Source: CAWVSB01 sp036960375
Lineage (GTDB): Bacteria > Pseudomonadota > Gammaproteobacteria > Pseudomonadales > CAWVSB01
Direction of reading: 5' to 3'
DNA: 64,000 bases
Assembly: GCA_036960375.1 (NCBI GenBank)
Contig: JBALVY010000001.1
Coordinates: forward strand, 868,001-932,000
Under the pieces are notes generated by a model. It saw nothing but the letters and a program-made list of their open reading frames with translations, ran no database searches and was not told where the DNA came from. This document shows, piece after piece, positions 17,497 to 26,719 of this stretch; within the stretch, counting starts at the first letter, position 1; every line of letters begins with the position of its first letter. The position numbers and the translations under genes were made by a program.

Positions 17497-18735
17497 TTAA
17501 ACTGAAGGGTCAAATGTGATGGGCATTTCTCTTACGGCATTGACAAAGTAAGAACGTACATATTTCACATCGCCAGCGAATTGGGGGTTTTTCAGCCGTG
17601 GGATGATTTCCTTGAACATGGTAACCAGTTCCAGGCGCGCCATGTGAGAACCCAGACAAAAATGCTGGCCAATACCAAATGAGCGATGTTGATTGTACAG
17701 GTCTGGCATACGCTCCTGACGTTTGACGTCAAACTCCATAGCGTCATCACCAAAGACTTTTTCATCCAGGTTAGTGGCATGGTAATGCAGCAATACCTTG
17801 TCACCTTTTTTGATCAACTGTCCACCGACCTCAACATCCTCCATCGCAGTGCGGCGCATCGAAATAAAAGCGGTGTTATAGCGCAGGATTTCTTCACAGG
17901 CGTTTTCAATTTTGTCAGGATTATCGACCAAATATTGCAGCTGATCAGGATGCTCCATCAACAGACGCATGCCCTGAGCAATGACGGTTCGAGTTGATTC
18001 ATTGCCGCCTACTAAAATAAGGACGAACATCCAGCCAAATTCCTCGTCATTCAGAGGTCTGCCGTCAAATTCGCCTTCGAGCAGGGCACCCAAAACTGTG
18101 CCCTTCGGGTTTTCACGGTATTTTGCAGCCAGCTTCATGGCGTAGTCTATGACCATAATAGCGGCCAGCTGACCTTCATCTTCACCTATCGACATCTCGG
18201 GGTCATCGGCAAAAATCATGGTATTGGTCCAATCAAAGAACTGCTTGCGATCTTCAGTTGGAACTCCGAGTAGGTCCAGTATGGCAAAAAGGGGTAGTTC
18301 AGCTGCCACTTCTTCAACAAATTCACATTCACCCCGCTCAACTACGGCATCAATAATACGCCTGGCATGCTCTTGAAATAGCGGGATGTAGGCGTCGACA
18401 GCGCTGGGAGTGAAAGCGTTACGGGTAAGGCGGCGCAATTTTTGGTGCAGTGGTGGGTCCATGTTGATGATGGTATTGCGCTGGACTTCAATAAGACCGT
18501 CGTCCATCTCCATAGGGAAAGCCAGGCGCTCACGAGAGGAGAATATTTTGGCCTTTTTGGAGATAAAGTCCATTTCTTCCTGGCCTGTTATGGCCCAGTA
18601 TGGAATGCCAGTAATTGGGTCTTCTATCTTAACCACCGGGCCTCCTTCGCGGTTGATGCGCCGGAGCTCCTCGTAAGGCATGCCATTAGCATAGGTATCA
18701 GGGTCCAAAAGATTGGAAAAAGGGCACTGGCTCAT
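17497..18735 (-). CDS. Cytochrome P450 (soluble bacterial class I type)
   Basis: 412 residues from ATG 18735, nine bases after AAGGAG. I-helix LILVGGNESTRTV (the usual A-G-x-x-T is G-G-N-E-S-T), K-helix E-x-x-R as EEILRY, and heme loop FGIGQHFCLGSHMAR with the ligand Cys near residue 360. N-terminal MSQCPFSNLLDPDTYANG is typical of soluble, ferredoxin-dependent P450s acting on terpenoids, steroids or fatty acids. No ferredoxin or reductase gene is adjacent. The divergent zinc dehydrogenase at 18947 could oxidise the alcohol formed, but this is inference. Confidence 0.9.
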   Translation of the reverse strand: MSQCPFSNLLDPDTYANGMPYEELRRINREGGPVVKIEDPITGIPYWAITGQEEMDFISKKAKIFSSRERLAFPMEMDDGLIEVQRNTIINMDPPLHQKLRRLTRNAFTPSAVDAYIPLFQEHARRIIDAVVERGECEFVEEVAAELPLFAILDLLGVPTEDRKQFFDWTNTMIFADDPEMSIGEDEGQLAAIMVIDYAMKLAAKYRENPKGTVLGALLEGEFDGRPLNDEEFGWMFVLILVGGNESTRTVIAQGMRLLMEHPDQLQYLVDNPDKIENACEEILRYNTAFISMRRTAMEDVEVGGQLIKKGDKVLLHYHATNLDEKVFGDDAMEFDVKRQERMPDLYNQHRSFGIGQHFCLGSHMARLELVTMFKEIIPRLKNPQFAGDVKYVRSYFVNAVREMPITFDPSV

Positions 18736-18865
18736 GGTTGTATTCTCCTTGTAACTAATGGTCATTAGTCTAGCAGCTCTTTTTTAGCTGTAGTGTGAAT
18801 ATTTGGTAGTGTTTTGCTGATTGTAGCTAACTTTATGCACAGGCATTCCATGTGATTGCCGTTTC

Positions 18866-18879
18866 ATTAAATATTTAAT
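18866..18879. promoter_or_regulatory. 14-bp perfect palindrome in the P450/dehydrogenase divergent region
   Basis: ATTAAATATTTAAT is a perfect inverted repeat in the 211-bp gap between divergent P450 and dehydrogenase genes, 68 bases upstream of the dehydrogenase ATG. It could be an operator shared by both genes or simply AT-rich promoter DNA. No regulator gene is adjacent, so this is a weak call. Confidence 0.3.
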
Positions 18880-18946
18880 ATGCACGTATTATTAACGGAG
18901 GCATTGAAGTAGATTGTTTCTTTAGAACATCACGAGGACAAATAAC

Positions 18947-19945
18947 ATGCTACAGGTAAATATTCACGGCGTGGGAAAATTCCAGTTAGATGAAGTGGCT
19001 TTGCCCCAACCTGGGCCGAAAGATGTCTTGGTCAAAGTAGAGGCATGCGGCATCTGTGGTAGCGATTTGGGCTACGTTGCGGCTGGAGGGTTGATGGGCC
19101 CGGCGGCAGGGCTTATGCCGCTGGGCCACGAGCTGTCTGGATGCCTGGTCGAAGTGGGGTCAGAGGTTGAGGGCTTGAAGGTAGGCGATCGTGTTGTTGT
19201 AGACCCGATGCATCACTTGATTGGTAATGGTGGCCCTGAGGGAGGTTTCGCACCCTTGCTACTGGTGCGTGACGCAGCGCCAGGCAAGACTGTTCATGTG
19301 ATACCTGACAATGTATCACATGAAATAGCAGCGCTTGTAGAGCCCTTGGCAGTTGCCATGCATGCTGTCAATCAAGCCCAGCCAAAAGTGGCTAGCAAGG
19401 TGGCAGTGCTGGGCGCGGGTCCTATTGGCTTGGGCGTGGTGGCGGCCTTACGCCATTTTGGGGTGACTAATATTGTCGCAATAGATTTGTCGGATCAGCG
19501 TCTCAATCGAGCAAAAGCGATGGGAGCTCGCGAGCTTATCAATAGCCAGAATGGTTTTATGTCGCAACTACAAGAGTTTCATGGCTGTTCTCAATTGTTT
19601 GGTATGGATGTTGCTGGTACCGATATCTTTATTGATGCCACCGGGGCGGCTCCGGTGGTTGAGGCCATTGTGGGCGGGGCAAAGCCTGGCGCATGCCTGA
19701 TTATCGTGGGTTTGCATAAAAAACCTGTGGCAATGGATTTGGCCAATGTGCTTATGCGTGAACTGGTCATAAAAGGCGCGATAGGCTACCCGATAGAGTT
19801 TCCGCAAGTTATTGCCATGATAGAAGAAGCTAAAGTTAATTTGGAGCCGATGATAAGCCACCGCTATTCGCTGGCTGATTTTAACGAGGCTTTTACCGTG
19901 GCAAGTAATACTGACTTGTCTGCTAAGGTCATGGTTTTTCCGTAA
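18947..19945 (+). CDS. Zinc-dependent medium-chain alcohol/polyol dehydrogenase
   Basis: 332 residues. Catalytic zinc site: ACGICGSDLGY (Cys) and GHELSG (His-Glu). NAD-binding fold: VAVLGAGPIGLGVVAAL. The region that carries four structural-zinc cysteines in classical ADHs is replaced by VVVDPMHHLIGNGGPEGGFA with none, so only the catalytic metal is predicted. GAGG about ten bases upstream supports the ATG. The overall form resembles threonine/butanediol/sorbitol dehydrogenases, but substrate cannot be named. It diverges from the P450. Confidence 0.8.
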   Translation: MLQVNIHGVGKFQLDEVALPQPGPKDVLVKVEACGICGSDLGYVAAGGLMGPAAGLMPLGHELSGCLVEVGSEVEGLKVGDRVVVDPMHHLIGNGGPEGGFAPLLLVRDAAPGKTVHVIPDNVSHEIAALVEPLAVAMHAVNQAQPKVASKVAVLGAGPIGLGVVAALRHFGVTNIVAIDLSDQRLNRAKAMGARELINSQNGFMSQLQEFHGCSQLFGMDVAGTDIFIDATGAAPVVEAIVGGAKPGACLIIVGLHKKPVAMDLANVLMRELVIKGAIGYPIEFPQVIAMIEEAKVNLEPMISHRYSLADFNEAFTVASNTDLSAKVMVFP

Positions 19946-20140
19946 TTCCAGCTGACCATGGGAGAGTTTCAGTCATAGTCTATAGATCAGATTTTACATT
20001 GGTCCGGCCATTGGTAAGCATTCTGAAGACGACTGTCGGGATTAATGTCTATATTAGATATTGATAGCTAACGAAAAGTGAAAATATGAACTAGAATCTC
20101 TAACAGGAAACAGCAGAGTATCAAGGACGCAGGAAGAAGC

Positions 20141-20467
20141 ATGGAGAAGGTAGACCGCAAGAGGCTCGTTGAAACGTGCACGGCACTTAAACGATTACCT
20201 CATTTATATGAGAAGGCCCAATTATTTTGGGGCTATCCGGCATTTTTCGATTTCGTCGATGATGTTCTGGTCATGGAGCCAGGTCTTACTCGTCAGGGTT
20301 TGCCCTCCGATGTATATGCCGAGCTTGAGCGCCTGCGGATGGCATTTATCAGGTATCCTGAAGAAATATCGTCACCTTTTTTGGCTCGCGATGAACGCGA
20401 GCGCTTAAAGACCATAATTGACCAGGAATCATTACGTAAAAGCTCAATTATTCTGGATAGACATTAA
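20141..20467 (+). CDS. Hypothetical protein, 108 residues
   Basis: A small soluble, charged protein with AGGAAGAAGC before its ATG, so it is probably expressed. It is helical and contains a hydrophobic stretch FWGYPAFFDFVDDVLVMEPG. I recognise no family. It ends five bases from the convergent YlqF-type GTPase gene. Confidence 0.55.
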   Translation: MEKVDRKRLVETCTALKRLPHLYEKAQLFWGYPAFFDFVDDVLVMEPGLTRQGLPSDVYAELERLRMAFIRYPEEISSPFLARDERERLKTIIDQESLRKSSIILDRH

Positions 20468-20471
20468 GTTG

Positions 20472-21428
20472 CTACCGAGTTCTTTTGCCGCTTTTTTTCA
20501 GCTTCTTTTCAGCAAGTTTTTCTGCCTTCCTAGCTCTGATGATTTCCAATTCAATGAGCTCTTTTTCCATCATGCTGGGCGTCTCCAGTGTGATGTGGCC
20601 GAGAGTGCCATCACGAAATTCGTTGATCAGTATCTTGGATACCTTTTCAAGGTCGACATGACCACCAGAGCGAAGACAGCCGCGTTTCTTGCCTATAGTC
20701 TCTAATAGTTCGAGCTCTTTTACAGGTAATTCTGTCAGTTCATAGCGTTCTTTGAGGAGTTCCGGGTAGGTCAGCAAGAGGTATTCTGCGGCAAAAAACG
20801 CTACGTCGTCGTATTCTACGACAGTATCTTTAACCGCGCCGGTAATGGCCAGTCGATAGCCACTGTTAATATTCTCAACATTCGGCCATAACATGCCCGG
20901 CGTATCGAATAAAACGATGCCGTTGTCCAGGTTTATCCGTTGTTGCGACTTGGTTACAGCAGGTTCGTTGCCAGTTTTGGCTATTGAGCGACCGGCAATG
21001 GTATTGATCAGAGTGGATTTTCCTACGTTGGGAATGCCGACAATAAGCGCCTGAATACTCTTAACACTCTTCTCTTTTAATGGCAGCATTTTGCGAGCCA
21101 GCTGGGTAAGTTGAAGCATTCGTTCGGGTTGATTACTCGACACAGCTAGAGTTTTAATATTCTTTTTAGCTTCCAGATAATCTTGCCACTGCCGAGTTAA
21201 GACAGGGTCAGCCAAGTCGCACTTAGTCAGCACCTTGATGCAAGGTTTGTCCTTGCGCAGTTGTTCCAGCATCGGGTTTTGACTGCTAAACGGAATGCGT
21301 GCGTCCAAAACCTCGATAAACAGGTCGATCGTCGGAAATATCTCTTTGATCTTTTTGCTGGCCTTATACATGTGGCCGGGAAACCATTGGATTTGCATAG
21401 CGTGGGCTTTTTCGCTTAAAAAGGACAT
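20472..21428 (-). CDS. ylqF: YlqF/RbgA-type circularly permuted ribosome-assembly GTPase
   Basis: 318 residues with the permuted G-motif order: G4 TKCDLAD first, then G1 GIPNVGKSTLINTI and G3 DTPGMLWP. The family N-terminus MQIQWFPGHMYKASKKIKE is present; translation may begin at the first ATG (21428) or ten codons later at MQIQWFPGHM (21398), neither with a strong ribosome-binding site. The C-terminal domain resembles RbgA's RNA-binding region and ends in a Lys/Arg-rich tail. In Firmicutes the protein drives late 50S assembly; in gammaproteobacteria its role is less studied. Confidence 0.85.
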   Translation of the reverse strand: MSFLSEKAHAMQIQWFPGHMYKASKKIKEIFPTIDLFIEVLDARIPFSSQNPMLEQLRKDKPCIKVLTKCDLADPVLTRQWQDYLEAKKNIKTLAVSSNQPERMLQLTQLARKMLPLKEKSVKSIQALIVGIPNVGKSTLINTIAGRSIAKTGNEPAVTKSQQRINLDNGIVLFDTPGMLWPNVENINSGYRLAITGAVKDTVVEYDDVAFFAAEYLLLTYPELLKERYELTELPVKELELLETIGKKRGCLRSGGHVDLEKVSKILINEFRDGTLGHITLETPSMMEKELIELEIIRARKAEKLAEKKLKKSGKRTR

Positions 21429-21523
21429 TTTACCAGTATTTCGACAATACTGGTCGGCTTTTCATCGCGGTGTTGTTGGCTTATAGTCGCTGCTACCAAC
21501 CTATTTGTTTTGAGTACTGATTT

Positions 21524-22720
21524 TTGAACCACTTTGATGTCATTGTAATTGGCGGAGGCGCCTCCGGGCTTATGTGTGCGGCGGTCGCGGGCGCCCGTGG
21601 CTTGCGTGTAAAGCTACTGGATAAAGCCAACAAAGTGGGTAAAAAAATTCTTATGTCGGGCGGTGGCCGTTGTAACTTTACTAATCTCTACGTCGAGCCT
21701 GATAACTTTATTTCCAGAAATCCCCATTTTTCCAAATCAGCACTTACGCGTTATACCCAGTGGGATTTTATTGCCCTGGTAGATAAGTACGAAATATCTA
21801 CTCATGAACGCAAACATGGCCAGCTATTTTGTGATGACTCCGCAAAAGAGATTTTAGCGATGTTACTGACTGAGTGTGATCAGGTGGGTGTCTCGATTTC
21901 GGTTAAGGCAGATATAAACTCCATTACAGTAAACCAGGATAATGAGGCCAGATTTCATCTGGAGACAAGTCATGGAGCTCTTAGCGCGAGTTCCGTGGTT
22001 GTGGCTAGTGGAGGCCTTTCTATACCGACCATGGGCGCCAGTGACTATGGCTATAAGGTGGCTGAGCAATTCGGGCATAAAATTTTTCCCCTTCAGGCGG
22101 GGCTTGTCCCTTTTGTCTTTAGCGACGGATTCAGAGATATTTCAAATCGCCTTTCTGGTATAGCTATAGACGCCACCATCAGTGTGGGCGATGTTTCATT
22201 TACCGAAGCCGTGCTGTTTACTCATCGTGGCTTGAGCGGGCCGGCGGTATTGCAGCTATCGAACTACTGGCAGCCCGGTCAGGATATTCATTTGGATCTT
22301 TTGCCGGGGCTTTCTGTGCCCACCCTATTACTGGAAGCTAAGTCGGCCCAGCCGAGAATAATGTTGCGCACCTTACTAGCCAGACATTTACCCAAGAGTC
22401 TTGTGGCTGAGCTTGAGCCCTTGTTTTGGCTGGCAGAGGCTGAAAAGCCATTGGCTGAAATACCTGATGCCCGTCTGTCGGATATCGCAGGGCATTTGGG
22501 GGGGTGGAAGCTAAAGCCCTCGGGCACCGAGGGTTACCGAACTGCCGAGGTGACATTGGGTGGAGTGGATACGGCCGATGTGTCGTCTAAAACGATGGAG
22601 AGTAAACTACAGCCGGGTTTGTATTTTATTGGCGAAGCGCTAGACGTTACCGGGCATTTAGGCGGTTTCAATTTCCAGTGGGCCTGGTCGTCGGCTTTTG
22701 CGGCTGGCAGTTACGTTTGA
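21524..22720 (+). CDS. HI0933/YhiN-family flavoprotein (FAD-dependent oxidoreductase)
   Basis: 398 residues. FAD dinucleotide-binding motif VIGGGASGLMCAAVAGARG at the N-terminus, then KKILMSGGGRCNFTN, the family hallmark, and the C-terminal FIGEALDVTGHLGGFNFQWAWSSA. No ATG or GTG is available near the N-terminus: an in-frame TGA at 21518 forces initiation at TTG 21524, with no obvious Shine-Dalgarno. Physiological function of YhiN proteins is not established. Its stop lies two bases from the convergent cti stop. Confidence 0.85.
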   Translation: MNHFDVIVIGGGASGLMCAAVAGARGLRVKLLDKANKVGKKILMSGGGRCNFTNLYVEPDNFISRNPHFSKSALTRYTQWDFIALVDKYEISTHERKHGQLFCDDSAKEILAMLLTECDQVGVSISVKADINSITVNQDNEARFHLETSHGALSASSVVVASGGLSIPTMGASDYGYKVAEQFGHKIFPLQAGLVPFVFSDGFRDISNRLSGIAIDATISVGDVSFTEAVLFTHRGLSGPAVLQLSNYWQPGQDIHLDLLPGLSVPTLLLEAKSAQPRIMLRTLLARHLPKSLVAELEPLFWLAEAEKPLAEIPDARLSDIAGHLGGWKLKPSGTEGYRTAEVTLGGVDTADVSSKTMESKLQPGLYFIGEALDVTGHLGGFNFQWAWSSAFAAGSYV

Positions 22721-22722
22721 GT

Positions 22723-25116
22723 CTAACGATTTTCCAGTCGGTTATAGTCCAAAAGTCCGGCCTCAATTGGTCGGTTCTGATAGTAATAATCATGAACGGA
22801 ATCACTGTGCGCCCAGAAATCTTTACTGCTTCGCCTAACGGCGTATTGGTTAAGTAGGTTTTTATAATCTTGTTCGGATTTAAGGGCGGCAATCGTGGCG
22901 ACAAACTCTGTGAGTTCTTCCTCATCTAATTTATAGAATACGTTGGGATAGCTGCCGACAACATCTTCCAGTACGGTCAGCGTTTGTTCTGCGGGTATTA
23001 GCCGTTTCGATTCGCCAAATAAACTCGACACATTGGTATGTGCTCGGTTACGAACTAGGCTGACTAATCGAGTTTCGCCGTTGTTGAGCTGTAGCGTGAT
23101 CAGTGAGTGCTCAGGGAGGTGTTCAAGTGACAGGCCGGTTACAGTCGATAGCTGTTGTAGCTGTCGTTTATAACTATCGCTAACGGCCAGCGCCGGCCTG
23201 TGATTAATCTCATCTGTGGCAATGACCTGTTCGCCGAATTTTGTTTGAATCATGCCCAGTAGCTCAGCTTTGGGGTCGTCTGTTTCAAATTGAATGCCAG
23301 AGCTTTCGAAGTCCCTGCTGTTTTCTTCGTTTAAATAGAGGTCGACGTTCTTTTCAGCTCCAATATACCAATGAGCTAACTCTTTGCTGGCTGTCGCATT
23401 GGGCAATAATTCCAAAAAATTGACCTCGCCTTCCATGCGGAGAAAGTCCATATACATACGGGTAATCAATTGATGACCCACATTGCCGTATACGTCAAAC
23501 CCGGCAACTAGCAAATAATGAATACGTTCCAATAGGGAATAATTGACAATCCATGCTGTTTTTGGAATGTCTCCCAACATCCCCTGCATAACAGTGGCAC
23601 TGTCATAGTGACGAAATATGGTAAGCGCGGCATTTCTATTTTGGCCATTTCCATCCCATAAAATGGATAAATCGAGGGAGTCTTTTCCTCGTAAATGTTC
23701 CCTGAAAAATGCCTCTTTGGCTTCAACATAGCTCTGCTGTAATTTGGAATACTCTCGCCAATTGGATATGGGCAATATACTCGGCGATTCGTTTTCGGCG
23801 GGCAGTCTCAAATGTTCACTTTGTTCAGCCAGAAACTTGTCACTGAGGTTTTGACTGGGAGCGTCAGGATCAACAAATACCACCCAGAAGTGGTCATTGA
23901 TGACGCTCAGTGCAATTTGTCCTCTGCAGACTGGGCCTTTAATAAAACCCATAATAGTGAATTGCGCTTCATCAAGCATGAATTTGTAACGTGAGTTCAC
24001 CGGTAAGTCTTTAAAGCTGATAAAGGGGTTTGCAGCAACCGCCGGCTCGTAACTGGGTAGCTCGGCGACATCGTATTCAATATCAAGAAATAGCGCCTGC
24101 CAGCGCTGCATGCGCTGTGGGTTGAGACGATAGGGCAGGTGCTGTTTGACTAATACCGTTGTCTGTACTTTTTGCAGGCGATAGTGAAGTTGATCACCCG
24201 GGTCATCGAAAGGGCGCCGAGTGGGAATAATATCAATATCTTCTCCGGACGGTGTGCTGGATCGCACCAGCTTGAAAAACTCCCGTCGTTCTCCTGTTGT
24301 CGTTTCAGTTCCTTCGAAGTATATATTGGCCAAAAACAGGTGCTCATAAATATATCGGCTCATCAGTTTTTGCTTGAGAGAATCGCCGTTTAGAAAATTT
24401 TCCCATTGCTCAACGGCTTGTTGGTGCTTGTTGGTTGCCAGCTGGGAATAGCTTGCCTTGGCGCCGGCCGCCAGCCATTGCTGCAAGGTGTCTTGTTCTT
24501 GTTTACCCACCGCCGGTAGACCGTAGGGCATGCCCCAAAGTGGGTATTTTTTCTCGAATTTGTCAAAATCTTCTATTTTGCTGCACTGCTGCTTGCGATC
24601 AAGTTTGAAGTCGAAGCTATCGGGAAGGACGTCCTGCTCTGGCAGCGGATGGTTTTGCTTAAGCTGCAGCATGCGTGACATAACGCCTGCGTGTTTGTTG
24701 GCTTCGGGTGTCTGGATTCTTTCATTGAGAACGGGATAAAACCCCTTGGCACGCCATTGAGTCGTGTTTTTTGCATCGATAGAGAGTCGGGTTAAATTGG
24801 CACTAACTAAACGGCTACCGTTATAGACCTTCTCTTTGCTGGCACCGCGGTCTATAGCTTCAAAACTGCTCATTTTTAGTTGGCATGGTGCATCGTAGCA
24901 GCCGTGGCACACAACGCAGCGCCGGTCTATGATCGGTTTAATATCATGATGGTATTCCAGTTCGTTGAGCGAGGGTGTAGCGACTATACGGTCGACGACT
25001 TCAGGCGTACCGTAATCTGTATCGAGATAGTGTGTGGCCACTACGGTACAGCCGACAAGAAAAACAACGGACAAGAGAGGGGCGATAAACCGCTTAATGA
25101 TCTTCGAGCTTGTCAT
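22723..25116 (-). CDS. cti: Fatty acid cis/trans isomerase (heme lipoprotein)
   Basis: 797 residues. Cti converts cis-unsaturated acyl chains of membrane phospholipids to trans in the periplasm, quickly rigidifying the membrane under solvent or heat stress. The N-terminus is a lipoprotein-like signal (SVVFLVGCTVV). A single heme-c site, RRCVVCHGCYDAPCQLK (C-x-x-C-H), is at ~68-72, followed by the family blocks WGMPYGLPAVGKQE and the large C-terminal domain with PCQLK-linked and GCC-free sequence. Length agrees with Pseudomonas Cti (~760-780). It occurs singly, as usual. Confidence 0.9.
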   Translation of the reverse strand: MTSSKIIKRFIAPLLSVVFLVGCTVVATHYLDTDYGTPEVVDRIVATPSLNELEYHHDIKPIIDRRCVVCHGCYDAPCQLKMSSFEAIDRGASKEKVYNGSRLVSANLTRLSIDAKNTTQWRAKGFYPVLNERIQTPEANKHAGVMSRMLQLKQNHPLPEQDVLPDSFDFKLDRKQQCSKIEDFDKFEKKYPLWGMPYGLPAVGKQEQDTLQQWLAAGAKASYSQLATNKHQQAVEQWENFLNGDSLKQKLMSRYIYEHLFLANIYFEGTETTTGERREFFKLVRSSTPSGEDIDIIPTRRPFDDPGDQLHYRLQKVQTTVLVKQHLPYRLNPQRMQRWQALFLDIEYDVAELPSYEPAVAANPFISFKDLPVNSRYKFMLDEAQFTIMGFIKGPVCRGQIALSVINDHFWVVFVDPDAPSQNLSDKFLAEQSEHLRLPAENESPSILPISNWREYSKLQQSYVEAKEAFFREHLRGKDSLDLSILWDGNGQNRNAALTIFRHYDSATVMQGMLGDIPKTAWIVNYSLLERIHYLLVAGFDVYGNVGHQLITRMYMDFLRMEGEVNFLELLPNATASKELAHWYIGAEKNVDLYLNEENSRDFESSGIQFETDDPKAELLGMIQTKFGEQVIATDEINHRPALAVSDSYKRQLQQLSTVTGLSLEHLPEHSLITLQLNNGETRLVSLVRNRAHTNVSSLFGESKRLIPAEQTLTVLEDVVGSYPNVFYKLDEEELTEFVATIAALKSEQDYKNLLNQYAVRRSSKDFWAHSDSVHDYYYQNRPIEAGLLDYNRLENR

Positions 25117-25203
25117 GGCTGGTCCGCAGTAATGGTGTCTTTAGGGGGTCTAGTTGGTGTTCAGTATAGACCGTATAATTGCATGTCACGAGTGGCAGAA
25201 CAT

Positions 25204-25230
25204 AGAAAGGCGGCCTGAGGCCGCCTTTCT
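25204..25230 (-). terminator. Hairpin terminator between cti promoter region and OMP gene
   Basis: A 12-bp perfect stem (AGAAAGGCGGCC / GGCCGCCTTTCT) with a three-base loop, about 20 bases beyond the stop of the minus-strand outer-membrane protein gene. It is GC-rich at the loop side and A/T-flanked, as in intrinsic terminators; it would isolate the cti promoter from readthrough. Confidence 0.7.
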
Positions 25231-25249
25231 CATCGTTACGCGGTGACTA

Positions 25250-25900
25250 TCAGAAAAATCGATAGCCAATTTCCAGACGCCCGATATCAAACGTAGGTGT
25301 ATCAGTACCGATTTTTTGGTCAAGCCACTGACGGCCATAGCTTGCGCGTACAAAGATGGTGTTTGAGATATCTGCGCGTAAACCAATAGCGGCGTTGTAA
25401 CTGAATGACCCCTTATTATAAGAGGATGAGTAGCAGTACCATCCCCAGTAATAGTCCGGAACACAGTAGCCACTGCCATCGCTGATGTTGGAATCGACAT
25501 TAGTATAGCCAAGACCCGCTGATATATAAGGAGTAATAGGTCCTTTTAGTAAGTGGTAGGTACCGACTAAGTGATTCGAGATAAAGGTGCTGGTATGGCT
25601 GAGTGTGCGCTCCTCTTGGTCTTCATCAAGGAAGTGCGTGGTGTAATCAGGTTTGCTATGGGTAAATTCCCAGGCCAGGTTTAAATGTTCGTTGAAGTTG
25701 TACCCCACGTTAAAACCCCAGCCATTGCTGCTATCAAAGGCGACATTGGCCTCGTCAGCACCTTCTGGTGCGCCAAAAGATTCAGCACTTTGGTATTTGT
25801 AAACTAGCGCAACTTCCCAATCCTGGTCGCGCTTGCTTTGAGCGAAGGCCGTCGTAGATAGAACGGCTGCCAATAAGCTAACAATAAAAACCCTAATCAT
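25250..25900 (-). CDS. Outer-membrane beta-barrel protein (OmpA-N/OmpW-like porin family)
   Basis: 216 residues with a signal peptide (MIRVFIVSLLAAVLSTTAFA). The mature part is alternating beta-strands: VGYNFNEHLNLAWEFTHSKP, NHLVGTYHLLKG, PYISAGLGYTNV, AAIGLRADISNTIFVRASYG, ending in IGRLEIGYRFF with a C-terminal Phe required for BAM assembly. Eight strands are plausible. One loop contains a Cys/Tyr/Trp-rich patch (around YCVPDYYWGWYCYSS) that may form a surface disulfide. No specific substrate is indicated. Confidence 0.75.
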   Translation of the reverse strand: MIRVFIVSLLAAVLSTTAFAQSKRDQDWEVALVYKYQSAESFGAPEGADEANVAFDSSNGWGFNVGYNFNEHLNLAWEFTHSKPDYTTHFLDEDQEERTLSHTSTFISNHLVGTYHLLKGPITPYISAGLGYTNVDSNISDGSGYCVPDYYWGWYCYSSSYNKGSFSYNAAIGLRADISNTIFVRASYGRQWLDQKIGTDTPTFDIGRLEIGYRFF

Positions 25901-25945
25901 AATTTCCCCTAAATATGTACATCGATGAATACACCCACTGGGTGC

Positions 25946-26512
25946 TTAGTTTAACTCACTATCCTTCCAGTACTTGGTGCCCTTAACTGTTGCTTGAAGC
26001 GCCAGTCCGGATTCGGTGAGCTGATAAATCGTAAAATTATTGACTACTGCTTCGCCGCCTACTGCGGCGCCCTTGTCGCCGGTCTTGGCAGCTGCGTCGG
26101 CCTGACCACCAAAGGCCCATCCTTCTTCGGTGAACTGTGTCATGGCTGATTCGCTATGAAATACAAATACAACGCGAAAGTCCTTCACACCCAAACCAAG
26201 CCCGACACCTACCTCGCCCATCTTCATAAAGGTATTTACGCCGGTTTTGTTGTTATGGACCACTCCGTAGCCGCCACCGAAGCTGGCAAAAACCAGATTG
26301 ATGTTGGCGTTGCTGAATACGGCGTAGCCGGGCGCGGCGCTAATTTGCGCCCTAACATCAGGTTTGACCTTGTATAAATCCGTTAATACGTCGTTTCTCA
26401 TTGTGGTAATGGTATTGCGTTTGGCCGCAGGGCTTTTATCGCCAGGGGCGGAACAGCCAGACAGAAAAGCCAGCAAAAAAGCAGCGATTAAAGTGCTTGT
26501 TAATACGCGCAT
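25946..26512 (-). CDS. SYLF-domain (YSC84-like) lipoprotein
   Basis: About 188 residues. Start ATG 26512 (GGAG six bases upstream) gives MRVLTSTLIAAFLLAFLSGC, a lipoprotein signal with lipobox LSGC. The SYLF features are AAPGYAVFSNANINLVFASF, then GGGYGVV, and GEVGVGLGLGVKDFRVVFVF, with the glycine-rich GGQADAAAKTGDKGAA near the end. The domain binds phosphoinositides in yeast; in bacteria it is an envelope lipoprotein of unclear role. It stands alone downstream of an IS6 element. Confidence 0.82.
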   Translation of the reverse strand: MRVLTSTLIAAFLLAFLSGCSAPGDKSPAAKRNTITTMRNDVLTDLYKVKPDVRAQISAAPGYAVFSNANINLVFASFGGGYGVVHNNKTGVNTFMKMGEVGVGLGLGVKDFRVVFVFHSESAMTQFTEEGWAFGGQADAAAKTGDKGAAVGGEAVVNNFTIYQLTESGLALQATVKGTKYWKDSELN

Positions 26513-26719
26513 AAGAAACTCCATAATAGGGATGAGGCCTAGCCTCAGATTTGACGGCCGAGAGTTTAACAAGACTGGCCTAATTGTCTAGGCCTGAACT
26601 GTTGTATTGGGTTTTTGTGCTGAAATTGTTTTATTGTGAGGTGAAGGTATAGCGTAGGGCTTGGAGTAACCGATTGATAAATATGGCTAATTATCTGTGA
26701 TAAGTGTATGACTCGCGCT

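Noticed and set aside
22723..25116. Multiheme cytochrome c
   Set aside because: Only one C-x-x-C-H site; length and the other blocks match fatty-acid cis/trans isomerase.
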